Shown one piece after another: positions 1 to 8,330 of a stretch of 64,000 nt of DNA. This DNA comes from Paraplanobispora takensis. GTDB lineage: Bacteria > Actinomycetota > Actinomycetes > Streptosporangiales > Streptosporangiaceae. The notes under the pieces are model-generated. The model did no database searches. It worked only from the letters and a program-made list of their open reading frames with translations, and was not told the origin of the DNA. The translations under genes and the position numbers were made by a program. The first letter of the stretch is position 1. Every line of letters starts with the position of its first letter. The stretch is from the NCBI RefSeq assembly GCF_016863195.1, contig NZ_BOOK01000058.1, positions 1 through 64,000 on the forward strand, in the 5' to 3' direction.

Positions 1-775
1 CCACCATCGTGTTCACGGTGAGCTTGAGCTCCAGCAGCTCACCGGTGGCCTCGACGGTCACCTGCCGGGTGAGGTCGCCGCGGGCCACCGCGGTCGTCAC
101 CACCGCGATGTCGCGGACCTGGGCGGTGAGCCGGGCGGCCATGGTGTTGACGGCCTCGGTGACGTCGCGCCAGCTGCCCGACATGCCCTGGACCTTGGCC
201 CGGCCGCCGAGGCGGCCCTCGGTGCCCACCTCGCGGGCCACCCGGGTGACCTCCCCGGTGAAGAGCGCGAGCTGGTCCACCATGCGGTTGACGGCCTTGC
301 CGGTGCGCCGCAGGCCTCCGCGCAGGGGGCGGTTGTCCTCCTCCAGGTCGACCCGCTGGCTCAGGTCGCCGTCGGCCACGGCGTCGAGCACGCGGGCGGC
401 GTTGGCCATGGGGATGACCAGGGCGTCGATGAGGGAGTTGGCCGACTCCACGCAGGTGGCCCATCCCCCGGTGCCGGGGCTGGCGGTGAGCCTCTCGTCG
501 AGGTGCCCCTGCCGGGCGACCTCGCGGCGGACCCGGGCGAGCTCGTCGGCCAGGTGCCTGTTGCGATCGGCCACCTGGTTGAACACGGTCATGATCTCGG
601 CGAGCAGGCCGTCCCCGCGGGGGTCGAGCCGGGTGCGGAAATCACCGTCGCGCAGCCCGGCGAGGGAGACGAGGAGGGGACGCAGATCGGATTCGGGCAG
701 CCAGTAGCGGTCCGGAGGCGAGCCATGGCCCGCCGGGTCCGGATGGGGGGACTGCCCGGCAGTTGTGAGTTCCAT
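1..775 (-). CDS. Multi-HAMP sensor protein, N-terminal part (runs off left edge)
   Basis: The 258 visible codons start at ATG 773-775. After a short variable N-terminus, the protein carries successive HAMP-like units with the recurring pattern A(V/R)GDL..RV..E and N.MV (for example VADGDLSQRV, then NRMVDQLA; VARGDLTRQV, then NTMV). Such arrays are the N-terminal halves of large actinobacterial hybrid histidine kinases in which many HAMP repeats precede GAF, HisKA/HATPase and receiver domains. The catalytic part lies outside the window, so kinase activity is inferred. No membrane segment or signal peptide is visible, suggesting a cytosolic sensor. It is divergent from the SpoIIE-type phosphatase gene at 873, and the two may share the 97-bp control region and one signalling task. 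Confidence 0.8.
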   Translation of the reverse strand, partial: MELTTAGQSPHPDPAGHGSPPDRYWLPESDLRPLLVSLAGLRDGDFRTRLDPRGDGLLAEIMTVFNQVADRNRHLADELARVRREVARQGHLDERLTASPGTGGWATCVESANSLIDALVIPMANAARVLDAVADGDLSQRVDLEEDNRPLRGGLRRTGKAVNRMVDQLALFTGEVTRVAREVGTEGRLGGRAKVQGMSGSWRDVTEAVNTMAARLTAQVRDIAVVTTAVARGDLTRQVTVEATGELLELKLTVNTMV

Positions 776-872
776 GAGGTCTTCTCGATAACTCAGCGCA
801 CGTGAACCTCGTCAGTCTGTCACTGTGTCAGTGAACATGTGTGCACATCGAGTGATGTTCTAGGGAGGAGAA
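776..872. promoter_or_regulatory. Divergent control region with two perfect short palindromes
   Basis: This spacer separates the divergent kinase and phosphatase genes. It holds TCACTG-TGT-CAGTGA at 820-834 and, two bases later, ATGTG-TG-CACAT at 837-848. An AGGGAGGAG ribosome binding site (862-870) precedes the GTG start at 873. The palindromes are likely binding sites for a dimeric regulator, but no regulator family could be assigned from sequence. Confidence 0.45.
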
Positions 873-3341
873 GTGGAGGACCCACTTGTCGCACGCGCCC
901 TGTTCGATCACGGTTCAGGTGCGCCGTCCGACGCCCGGCGCTTTGTCGCGCACACGTTGACCAGGTGGGACGTCACGGAGAAGATCGACGACGCGGTCCT
1001 GCTGACCAGCGAGCTCGTGACCAACGCCGTGATCCACGCCGGGACCGGGGCGGAGGTCGTCTGCCGGCTGGACGGGGGGCGCACCGCCGTGCAGGTGGAG
1101 GTCGAGGATCTCCATCCCGCGCGGCCCGTCCCCGACGCCCCGCCGCAGGACCTGCCGCCGGAGGACCGGGTCAGGGGGCGCGGGCTGGCCCTGACCCGGC
1201 TGATCTCCGACTCCTGGGGGGTGACCTACACCCGCACAGCCAAGCGCGTCTGGTTCCGGCTGGACCTGATGCGCGGCGGGGTCGCCGCCGGGGTGCGCTC
1301 GGCCGGGGCCGTACCGGCCGACCTCACCGCTCCCCTGAGCACGCTGCGGATCGCCGTGGCCGCCGTCGGGCCCGACCGCAGGGTCGTCCACTGGGACGAC
1401 GCCGCGCACGCCCTCCTGGGATGGAGCGCGCAGGAGGTGCTGGGCCGGGACTTCGAGGACCTGATCGAGTGGCCGGACGACCACGCGCTCTCCTTCGGCG
1501 AGGCGCTCGCGGTGGGACGCTGGCAGGGGTGGTGCGCCGCGCGCGACCGCTCCGGCCGGCCGGTCCCCCTGTTCGTCTCCCACCTGCGCGCAGAGGGGGT
1601 CGCCGACGGTCCCCGTACCGTCTGGCTGATGGTCCCCCGGCAGCACGAGTACGTGCTCACGGCCCCCGCCGCGCGACCGCGCCGCCCCGCCGCGGACGAG
1701 CTTCCCGGCCACCGGGCGCTGCAGGAGGTCCTGGCCGACACCGGGCACATCGACGCCCTTCTCGGCCGGGTGGCCGAGATCGTGCTGGGCATGGCCGACG
1801 GGGACGCCTGCCACGTGCTGCTGCCGCGCGAGGAGACCGGCCGCCTCGGGATCGCGGCCGTGGCCGGATCCGCGCGGCCGTCGGCGGACCTGCCCTCGGA
1901 GGGGTTGTTCGACACCGCCAGGGCGTCCGTGCGCCCCTTCGTCCTCGACGACGCCCAGCCCGGTCAGACCGGGCTGGACGGCGACTTCCGGAGCCTGGTG
2001 TCGGTCCCCCTCGTGACGGACGAGCGGGTCGTGGGCTTCGTCGTGGTGACCGCCTCGCGCGCCGGGGCCTTCGACGACCGTGTCGCGGCGGGGCTGCAGC
2101 GCGCCGCCCACCGGATCTCCGCGGCCGTGGACCGCGCGCAGCTGGCGGAGACCGAGCGGGCCAGGCGCGGGTGGCTGACGTTCCTGGCCGAGGCCAGCGA
2201 CCTGCTGACGGGCATCCTGGACGAGAACCTGGTGGCGGTTCTGGCCACGCAACTGCTCGTCCCCCGGATCGCGACGTGGGCCGCCGTCTATCTCGTCGAC
2301 GACTTCGACCTCCGGCTGGCGCACGCCTGGCACGCCGAGGAGGAGCACAACGAGACCCTGGGCACGCTGCTGGCCAAGCAGTCCCCGCCCAGGGCGCAGG
2401 GCGGGTGGGAGTGGCCGGCCGGGCTGGAGGGGTCGGGCGCCGTGCTGGTGTTCCCGATCGCGATCGGCAACACCGGGATCGGCCGGCTGGTGCTGGGCCG
2501 GCGCGACGCCGACGGCCTCACCGGGGAGATCGTGCGGCTGACCGAGGACCTGTGCCGTCGTCTCGCCCTGGCCGTCCACATCGCCCGGCAGTACAGCCGG
2601 GTGGCCTCGACCTCGCACATCCTGCAGCGCAGCCTGATGCCGGTCGAGATGACCGAGATCCCCGGGGTGAGCTGCGCCGTCGTCTACGAGCCGGCCGGGG
2701 AGGGCAGCGAGGTCGGCGGGGACTTCTACGACGTCTACGCGGCGGGCGAGGACCGGTGGGTCTTCGCGCTCGGCGACGTCTGCGGCAAGGGGCCCGAGGC
2801 CGCGGCGGTCACCGGCCTGGCCCGGCACGCCCTGCGCCTGCTGGCACGTGACGGGTACGGCCCCGCGGCGATCCTGAACCGCCTCAACTCCCTCATCCTG
2901 GAGGACGACGGCCGCAACCGGTTCCTCAGCATGATCTGCGGGGAGCTGCGCGCCCGGCCCGGCGGCGGGGTCAGCTGCACCCTGTGCTGCGCGGGGCATC
3001 CGCCGCCGCTCATGATGCTGCCCGAGGGCACCGTGCGCGTCCCGGCGTCCTCACAGCTGCTGGTCGGCCTGCTCGACGGCGAGGAGTTCTTCGAGGAGGG
3101 CTTCGACCTCGAACCGGGCAGCACGCTGCTGTGCGTGACCGACGGCGTCACCGAGCGGCGGTCGGGCGGCCGGCTGCTCGACGACGGCGACGGGCTGACC
3201 CGGATGCTCTCCCGGTGCGTCTCCATGCCCGCGCGGGCGATCGCCGAGCGGCTGCGTCAGGCGACCCTGGACTTCTCTCCCGACCCCCCGCAGGACGACT
3301 TCGCCCTCCTCATCCTGCAGGCCGTCACGCCGCGTCGTTGA
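873..3341 (+). CDS. SpoIIE-family PP2C phosphatase with N-terminal HATPase, PAS and GAF domains
   Basis: An 822-residue soluble multidomain regulator. Residues about 10-130 resemble the RsbW-type HATPase of anti-sigma kinases (LTSELVTNAVIHA N-box, GRGLALTRLISD G-box). Residues about 150-260 look like a PAS domain, and about 280-420 and 430-570 like two GAF sensor domains. The C-terminal 240 residues form a SpoIIE/PP2C phosphatase with the metal-binding motifs EVGGDFYDV, LGDVCGKG, CAGHPPP and VTDGVTE. Proteins of this build dephosphorylate anti-anti-sigma factors, while the HATPase part can phosphorylate them or hold a sigma factor, so both opposing activities of a partner switch could sit in one chain (inference). 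The GTG start is set by an AGGGAGGAG site just upstream. The 3' end overlaps the convergent MpaB-type gene by 17 bp. Confidence 0.9.
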   Translation: MEDPLVARALFDHGSGAPSDARRFVAHTLTRWDVTEKIDDAVLLTSELVTNAVIHAGTGAEVVCRLDGGRTAVQVEVEDLHPARPVPDAPPQDLPPEDRVRGRGLALTRLISDSWGVTYTRTAKRVWFRLDLMRGGVAAGVRSAGAVPADLTAPLSTLRIAVAAVGPDRRVVHWDDAAHALLGWSAQEVLGRDFEDLIEWPDDHALSFGEALAVGRWQGWCAARDRSGRPVPLFVSHLRAEGVADGPRTVWLMVPRQHEYVLTAPAARPRRPAADELPGHRALQEVLADTGHIDALLGRVAEIVLGMADGDACHVLLPREETGRLGIAAVAGSARPSADLPSEGLFDTARASVRPFVLDDAQPGQTGLDGDFRSLVSVPLVTDERVVGFVVVTASRAGAFDDRVAAGLQRAAHRISAAVDRAQLAETERARRGWLTFLAEASDLLTGILDENLVAVLATQLLVPRIATWAAVYLVDDFDLRLAHAWHAEEEHNETLGTLLAKQSPPRAQGGWEWPAGLEGSGAVLVFPIAIGNTGIGRLVLGRRDADGLTGEIVRLTEDLCRRLALAVHIARQYSRVASTSHILQRSLMPVEMTEIPGVSCAVVYEPAGEGSEVGGDFYDVYAAGEDRWVFALGDVCGKGPEAAAVTGLARHALRLLARDGYGPAAILNRLNSLILEDDGRNRFLSMICGELRARPGGGVSCTLCCAGHPPPLMMLPEGTVRVPASSQLLVGLLDGEEFFEEGFDLEPGSTLLCVTDGVTERRSGGRLLDDGDGLTRMLSRCVSMPARAIAERLRQATLDFSPDPPQDDFALLILQAVTPRR

Positions 3342-4134
3342 GCCGCCGGGCGCGCCGGGCGTCGGGGGCGTACCTGACCGGCTCGGGGACCAGCCCGATC
3401 CCCGTGTGCAGGGTCTTGAGCGTGGCCGTCGCCCACAGGTCGCCCAGGGGCGTGGCGGGCAGGCCGTACATCCTGCGCGCCCACCGCGGCAGGGTGGCGA
3501 AGGCCAGCAGGGTGAGCGCGGGGAAGATCGGCTTGAGCGGGATGAGATAGGCCGGCAGCGGGGCGTTGAGCGACTGGCGCAGCGGGTGGGCCGCCTCGGG
3601 CACCAGGCGCAGCCCGGGACGGCACGCCTCGATGTAGTCGCGCATCTCCCCGACCGAGCCGGGGACGTCCTCGGGCGCGAGGCCGACGACCTCGGCGGCG
3701 CGGCGCCACTCGGCCACGAACCGGTCGGCCTCGGCGTCGGTCAGGCGCACCCCGGCGCGCCGGGCGACCGACAGGTAGGAGTCGACCTCGCCGACGTGGA
3801 CCCAGCGCAGCGCGTCGGGCTCGTCCAGCCGGAAGCGCTCCCCGGTGTCGGGGTCGAACGCGGTGAGCTTGGAGTGGATCTTCCGCACCCGGGCTCCGGC
3901 CCGCGCGACCTCCGCGCTCGTGCCGTAGGTGCGCACCCTGACGAACTCGGTGGTGCGCGTGAAGCGGGCCCACGCCTCCGACGGGTCCATCAGCGCCGAG
4001 TTCTGGATCACCCCGCGCATCGCCCGCGGGTGCAGCCCCTGCATCAGCAGCGCCCGGAAGCCTCCCACCAACAGGATCGGCTCCCCCATCACCCGCCACG
4101 TCACCGAACCCGGCCCGAACAGCCCGTGGTCCAT
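3325..4134 (-). CDS. MpaB-family (DUF2236) oxygenase
   Basis: This 269-residue protein matches the ER-bound oxygenase MpaB / rubber-oxygenase catalytic family (DUF2236). The signature is GLHPRAMRGVI near residue 35, followed by HVGEVDSY near residue 115 and a conserved RRMYG toward the C-terminus; the histidines and arginines would bind a b-type haem. Family members include latex-clearing protein, but the substrate here is unknown. The ATG at 4132-4134 follows a strong AGGAGG site. The gene is monocistronic and convergent with the SpoIIE gene, overlapping it by 17 bp. A 23-bp palindrome overlaps its probable -10 box, suggesting control by a dimeric repressor encoded elsewhere, since no regulator gene adjoins it. 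Confidence 0.82.
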   Translation of the reverse strand: MDHGLFGPGSVTWRVMGEPILLVGGFRALLMQGLHPRAMRGVIQNSALMDPSEAWARFTRTTEFVRVRTYGTSAEVARAGARVRKIHSKLTAFDPDTGERFRLDEPDALRWVHVGEVDSYLSVARRAGVRLTDAEADRFVAEWRRAAEVVGLAPEDVPGSVGEMRDYIEACRPGLRLVPEAAHPLRQSLNAPLPAYLIPLKPIFPALTLLAFATLPRWARRMYGLPATPLGDLWATATLKTLHTGIGLVPEPVRYAPDARRARRLNDAA

Positions 4135-4157
4135 CGGCCACCTCCTCGTAAGTGGAT

Positions 4158-4180
4158 AGTTACCCTACCGGGGCGTAACT
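4158..4180. promoter_or_regulatory. Palindromic putative operator overlapping the mpaB-like promoter
   Basis: AGTTAC-N11-GTAACT is a perfect 6-11-6 inverted repeat, 24 bp upstream of the oxygenase start. Read on the minus strand it contains TAGGGT (4162-4167), a plausible -10 hexamer, so a bound dimer would block transcription. Size and symmetry fit a TetR-type operator (inference). Confidence 0.45.
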
Positions 4181-4477
4181 CACACCCGCATGCGGGGGCG
4201 GCCGGCGTTCGACGAAACCGTGACATTCCCCGGACGGGATCGCGACAACGGCGTCACGGACACGTCATCACCATGTCACAAATCCGTGAAAAGCAGCTCT
4301 CGGGGGACTTCGATTTTTTCACCTATTTCCGGAGGGAGGTCAACGGAATTCCCGCAACAACCCCATCGAATTTTCGCAACAATAAAATGAGCGGCCTCCG
4401 GTCCATTGCCGGGAGCCGGTGATTTTGCGATGGTTCCCCCATATCCCGACCAGCGTGATCCTGGGGGTAGCCGCACG
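4181..4477. other. Intergenic region upstream of the peptide transporter operon
   Basis: No convincing gene is present in these roughly 300 bases. It includes a locally AT-rich stretch (about 4305-4390) unlike the surrounding DNA, with runs such as AATAAAAT, which probably contains the operon promoter; no clear -35/-10 pair could be fixed. A start codon at 4406 in frame with the permease exists but has no ribosome binding site and would add residues not typical of the family. Confidence 0.4.
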
Positions 4478-5479
4478 ATGACGATCCCTGTGCCTGCCGC
4501 GGCGGAGCATGGAACCACGGTTGACGTCAAGCCTCCGGAAACGGTCGGCCGCTCTCCTGGACGGCTGATGTGGCTGCGTTTCCGGCGGGACCGGACCGGC
4601 ATGATGTCGGCCGTGGTGGTGATTTTCTTCTTTCTGGTCGCCGCCCTGGCCCCGGTCATCTCCTGGGTCTACGGAAAGGATCCGTACACCCTTTACGGGC
4701 AGGACACTCCGGGACTGCTGAACGAGTACGGATATCCGGTCCTGCCCAACGGCGGGGTCAGCTCCGAGTTCTGGTTCGGCATCGAGCCGGGACTGGGCCG
4801 GGACGTCTTCACCCAGCTCGTCTTCGGGATCAGGACCTCGCTGCTGATCGCCGCCGCCGCGACGCTCCTCACCGTGGCCATCGGCATCGTGATGGGCATC
4901 GTCGCCGGGTACGCCGGCGGGAGGACGGACTACGCCATCGGCCGTCTGATCGACATCACGCTCTCCTTCCCCGCCACGCTGTTCATCATCGCGTTCATGC
5001 CGGTCGTGGAGAACGTCTTCGTCAGCCCGGAGGAGGAGACCCCCGTCTGGCTGCGCGCGGTGACGCTGATCCTCATGCTGACGATCTTCCAGTGGGCCGG
5101 CATGGCCCGGCTCCTGCGCGGCCAGGTGCTCTCCCTGCGCGAGCGCGAGTTCGTCGAGGCCGCCCGGGTCACCGGGGCCTCCCCCACCCGCATCGTCTTC
5201 AAGGAACTGCTGCCCAACCTGTGGACGCCGATCCTCATCCAGGCGACGCTCCTGCTGCCCGCCCTCGTCACGGCCGAGGCGGCGCTGTCGTTCCTGGGCG
5301 TCGGCATGATCGAGCCCATCCCCGACTGGGGCCGCATGTTCCTGCGCGGCACCCAGGTCTACCAGAACGACATCACCTATCTGGTCTTCCCCGGAGCCGC
5401 GCTGGTGATCTTCGTGATCGCGTTCAACCTGCTCGGCGACTCGGTCCGCGACGCCTTCGACCCAAAGATCAAGCGTTAG
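4478..5479 (+). CDS. ABC transporter permease, DppC/OppC type
   Basis: An inner-membrane subunit of a peptide-type (PepT family) importer, 333 residues. A cytoplasmic N-terminus is followed by a first membrane helix (VVVIFFFLVAALAPVI), an extracytoplasmic loop, and a BPD_transp_1 domain with five helices. The EAA loop that docks the ATPases is visible as EFVEAARVTGASPTRIVFKELLPN-like sequence around residues 220-245. ATG 4478 was chosen over in-frame ATG 4406 because it gives the family's normal N-terminus and follows a GGGGG stretch. It is unusual that the DppC-type gene comes first; here the order is permease C, binding protein, permease B, ATPases D and F, all co-directional. Confidence 0.88.
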   Translation: MTIPVPAAAEHGTTVDVKPPETVGRSPGRLMWLRFRRDRTGMMSAVVVIFFFLVAALAPVISWVYGKDPYTLYGQDTPGLLNEYGYPVLPNGGVSSEFWFGIEPGLGRDVFTQLVFGIRTSLLIAAAATLLTVAIGIVMGIVAGYAGGRTDYAIGRLIDITLSFPATLFIIAFMPVVENVFVSPEEETPVWLRAVTLILMLTIFQWAGMARLLRGQVLSLREREFVEAARVTGASPTRIVFKELLPNLWTPILIQATLLLPALVTAEAALSFLGVGMIEPIPDWGRMFLRGTQVYQNDITYLVFPGAALVIFVIAFNLLGDSVRDAFDPKIKR

Positions 5480-5499
5480 CCCCCCGCGATAGGAGAAAG

Positions 5500-7275
5500 A
5501 TGAGAGTCCGCGAACGGTCAGCGGTGGCGGTACTCGCCGTCGGCCTGCTCATGCTCACCGGCGCCTGCGCCGAGGGCGGCCAGGGCGCCCCCGCCGCCTC
5601 CGGTGACGCACCCGCCGCCTCGGCCGAGCCGTACAGGCCACCGACGATCACCGTCGGCACGGCGGACGACTCCAGGGGGCCGGCCATCGCGCCCGAGGGC
5701 GTCGTCAAGGGCGGCACCGTCACGATGATCGACAGAGACGACTTCGCCCACTTCGACCCCGCGCAGAGCTATGTCAACACCGCGACCAACTTCGGCCTGC
5801 TGATCCACCGCGGGCTGACCGGCTACAAGCGCGTGGCCAAGGGTGACTACAGGCTGGTCGGCGACCTGGCCACCGACCCCGGAACCCCGTCCGACGGCGG
5901 CAAGACCTGGACCTTCACCCTCAAGGACGGGGTGAAGTGGCAGGACGGCTCGCCGATCACGTCCGAGGACGTGAAGTGGACGATCGAGCGGAGCTTCGCG
6001 TCGTTCATCACCCAGGGCCCGACCTACATCCAGCAGTGGCTGACCGAGACCGACCACAAGAAGGCCTACCAGGGCCCCTACGACGGCAAGCGCCTGGACG
6101 CCGTCGAGACGCCCGACGACAAGACGGTCGTCTTCAAGTTCAAGACGCCGCACGCCGACGCGAACTACGCCTTCGCGATGGGCGGGTACGCCATCGTGCC
6201 CAAGGCCAAGGACACCAAGGAGAAGTACGACAAGGAGCCCTTCTCCAGCGGGCCGTACATCATCAAGAGCCACATCGTCGACAAGTCGATCGACCTGGAG
6301 CGCAACCCGAACTGGGACGCGGCGACCGACCCGATCCGCGGCGCCTACCCGGACAAGTGGCGCATGGAGTTCGGCCAGGAGGCCCTGCAGATCACCGACC
6401 GCCTCATCGCGGACGCGGGACCGGACCAGACGACGTTCACCTTCTACGCCAACGTCCCGCCGGAGCGGCTCCAGCAGGTCCTCGGCGACGCCTCGCTGGC
6501 CCCGCGCCTGCTGAAGAGCCCCTCTCCCTACGGCAACTACTACTACTTCAACCTCGACCGGGTGAAGGACGTCAAGATCCGCCAGGCGATCAACCACGCC
6601 TGGCCGGCCAAGCAGATCCAGCAGCTCTACGGCGGCCCGGCCGCGGCGGCGCTGCCCACCACGATCCTCAACGAGAACACCACGGCCGGCTACGAGCCCT
6701 ACGACCTGTTCGGCAAGACGACCAAGCCCGAGGGCGACATCGCCAAGGCCAAGGAACTGCTGGCCCAGTCGAGCAACCCGAACCCGACGATCGTCTACGC
6801 CTACAACCAGACGCCGCTGCAGGAGCAGATCACCGTCGCGATCAAGAGCTCCCTGGAGAAGGCCGGGATCAAGGTCGTGGCCAAGCCGCTGGACCGCAAG
6901 ACCTACTACGACTCCATCGGCCTGGTGAAGAACGACTTCGACCTGTACTGGGGCGGCTGGGGAGCCGACTGGCCCTCGGGCTCCACGGTCCTGCCGGTCA
7001 TCTTCGGGCCCGTCGCCGACGGCGCGCCGAACTACGCGCACCTGAAGGACCCGGCGCTCACCGAGGAGATGGAGAAGATCACGGCGATGACCGACCTCGA
7101 CGAGGCGAACGCCGCGTGGATGGCGCTGGACAAGAAGGTCCAGGAGACGATCACCCCGCTGGTGGTCGCCGAGAACCGGATCGCCAACACCCTCCACGGC
7201 TCCAAGGTGGGCGGCGCCGAGATCGACCCGCAGTTCTGGATCGTCTCCCCCAACACGATCTTCGTCAAGCCGTGA
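5500..7275 (+). CDS. ABC transporter substrate-binding lipoprotein, family 5 (peptide/nickel type)
   Basis: A 591-residue secreted lipoprotein. The N-terminus has a basic region, a hydrophobic segment and a lipobox-like LTGAC with lipidated Cys23, followed by an Ala/Pro-rich linker. From about residue 70 it follows the SBP_bac_5 pattern (FDPAQSYVN..., TWTFTLKDGVKWQDGSP, ...SGPYIIK), which binds the oligopeptide or similar solute and delivers it to the permeases. A GGAGAAAG site lies just before ATG 5500, and the gene follows the DppC-type permease by 20 bp. The ligand cannot be read from the sequence. The longer open frame beginning upstream at 4570 is out of frame with the permease and not used. 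Confidence 0.9.
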   Translation: MRVRERSAVAVLAVGLLMLTGACAEGGQGAPAASGDAPAASAEPYRPPTITVGTADDSRGPAIAPEGVVKGGTVTMIDRDDFAHFDPAQSYVNTATNFGLLIHRGLTGYKRVAKGDYRLVGDLATDPGTPSDGGKTWTFTLKDGVKWQDGSPITSEDVKWTIERSFASFITQGPTYIQQWLTETDHKKAYQGPYDGKRLDAVETPDDKTVVFKFKTPHADANYAFAMGGYAIVPKAKDTKEKYDKEPFSSGPYIIKSHIVDKSIDLERNPNWDAATDPIRGAYPDKWRMEFGQEALQITDRLIADAGPDQTTFTFYANVPPERLQQVLGDASLAPRLLKSPSPYGNYYYFNLDRVKDVKIRQAINHAWPAKQIQQLYGGPAAAALPTTILNENTTAGYEPYDLFGKTTKPEGDIAKAKELLAQSSNPNPTIVYAYNQTPLQEQITVAIKSSLEKAGIKVVAKPLDRKTYYDSIGLVKNDFDLYWGGWGADWPSGSTVLPVIFGPVADGAPNYAHLKDPALTEEMEKITAMTDLDEANAAWMALDKKVQETITPLVVAENRIANTLHGSKVGGAEIDPQFWIVSPNTIFVKP

Positions 7276-7335
7276 CCGCGCCCCGGGGCGCCGCCGCGCG
7301 GCGGCGCTCCGGCCACTGCCTCCGGGAAGCAGCCG

Positions 7336-8316
7336 ATGCTCCGTTTCCTCACCCGCCGCACCCTCGGCGGGATCCTCACCCTGCTGATCATCTCCGCCGT
7401 CACGTTCTTCCTGTTCTTCGCCGTGCCCGCCGACCCGGCCCGGCTGGCCTGCGGCAAGGTCTGCCCGCCGGAGCTGCTGGAGCAGGCCCGCCACAACCTG
7501 GGCCTGGACCAGCCGCTGTTCGCCCAGTTCACCGCCTGGCTGACCGGGATCTTCGCCGGGCGCGACTACGGCGGGCTGGGGTACTGCCCCGCGCCCTGCC
7601 TGGGCTACTCCTTCGTCAACCGGGCGCCGGTCTTCGAGACGATCCTGGACCGGCTGCCGGTCACCGTCTCCCTCACCATCGGCGCGGCGGCCGTCTTCCT
7701 GGCCTTCGGCGTCGCCACCGGCATCGTCGCGGCGCTGCGCCGGGGCCGGCCGACCGACAAGATCGCCAGCGTCTCGTCACTGGTCGGCGCCTCCCTGCAG
7801 ATCTACTTCGTCGGCACGCTCGCGCTGTACTTCCTGGTCTACAAGAACCAGATCCTGGCCCGGCCCCGGTACCTGCCCTTCACCGAGGACCCGCTCGGCT
7901 GGGCGGCCGGGCTGACGCTGCCCTGGATGGTGCTGGCGATCATCTTCACCGCCAACTACACCCGGATGACCCGCTCGACGATGGTCGAGCAACTCGGCGA
8001 GGACTACGTGCGCACCGCGCGGGCCAAGGGCATGCCGGGGCACAGCGTGGTGCTGCGCTTCGCGCTGCGCGGCACCCTCATCACCATCGTCACCATCTTC
8101 GGCGTGGACCTGGGCGCGCTCATCGGCGGCGCGATCATCACCGAGACCACCTTCGGCCTGCAGGGGCTCGGGCGGCTGTCCCTCAACGCCGTCACCGACT
8201 CCGACCTGCCGGTCCTGATGGCCACGGTGCTCGTGGCCGCCGCGGCGATCATCGTGTTCAACATCGTCGTGGACCTGCTGTACGCCTTCATCGACCCCCG
8301 AGTACGGCTGAACTAG
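7336..8316 (+). CDS. ABC transporter permease, DppB/OppB type
   Basis: A 326-residue membrane permease, the partner of the DppC-type subunit. It opens with the family signature of DppB proteins (RFLTRRTLGGILTLLIIS, then VTFFLFFAVPADPA), followed by a periplasmic loop and a BPD_transp_1 domain. The EAA motif appears as EDYVRTARAKGMPGHSVVLRFALR. A short loop rich in Cys (ACGKVC and YCPAPC, about residues 36-40 and 87-91) is unusual for this family and could form disulfides outside the cell. It starts 60 bp after the binding-protein gene and ends 14 bp before the first ATPase gene. Confidence 0.9.
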   Translation: MLRFLTRRTLGGILTLLIISAVTFFLFFAVPADPARLACGKVCPPELLEQARHNLGLDQPLFAQFTAWLTGIFAGRDYGGLGYCPAPCLGYSFVNRAPVFETILDRLPVTVSLTIGAAAVFLAFGVATGIVAALRRGRPTDKIASVSSLVGASLQIYFVGTLALYFLVYKNQILARPRYLPFTEDPLGWAAGLTLPWMVLAIIFTANYTRMTRSTMVEQLGEDYVRTARAKGMPGHSVVLRFALRGTLITIVTIFGVDLGALIGGAIITETTFGLQGLGRLSLNAVTDSDLPVLMATVLVAAAAIIVFNIVVDLLYAFIDPRVRLN

Positions 8317-8330
8317 GAGCCTGGGAGACC

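Noticed and set aside
4406-4477. Upstream start for the DppC-type permease
   Set aside because: No ribosome site and an N-terminal extension not seen in the family; ATG 4478 was preferred.
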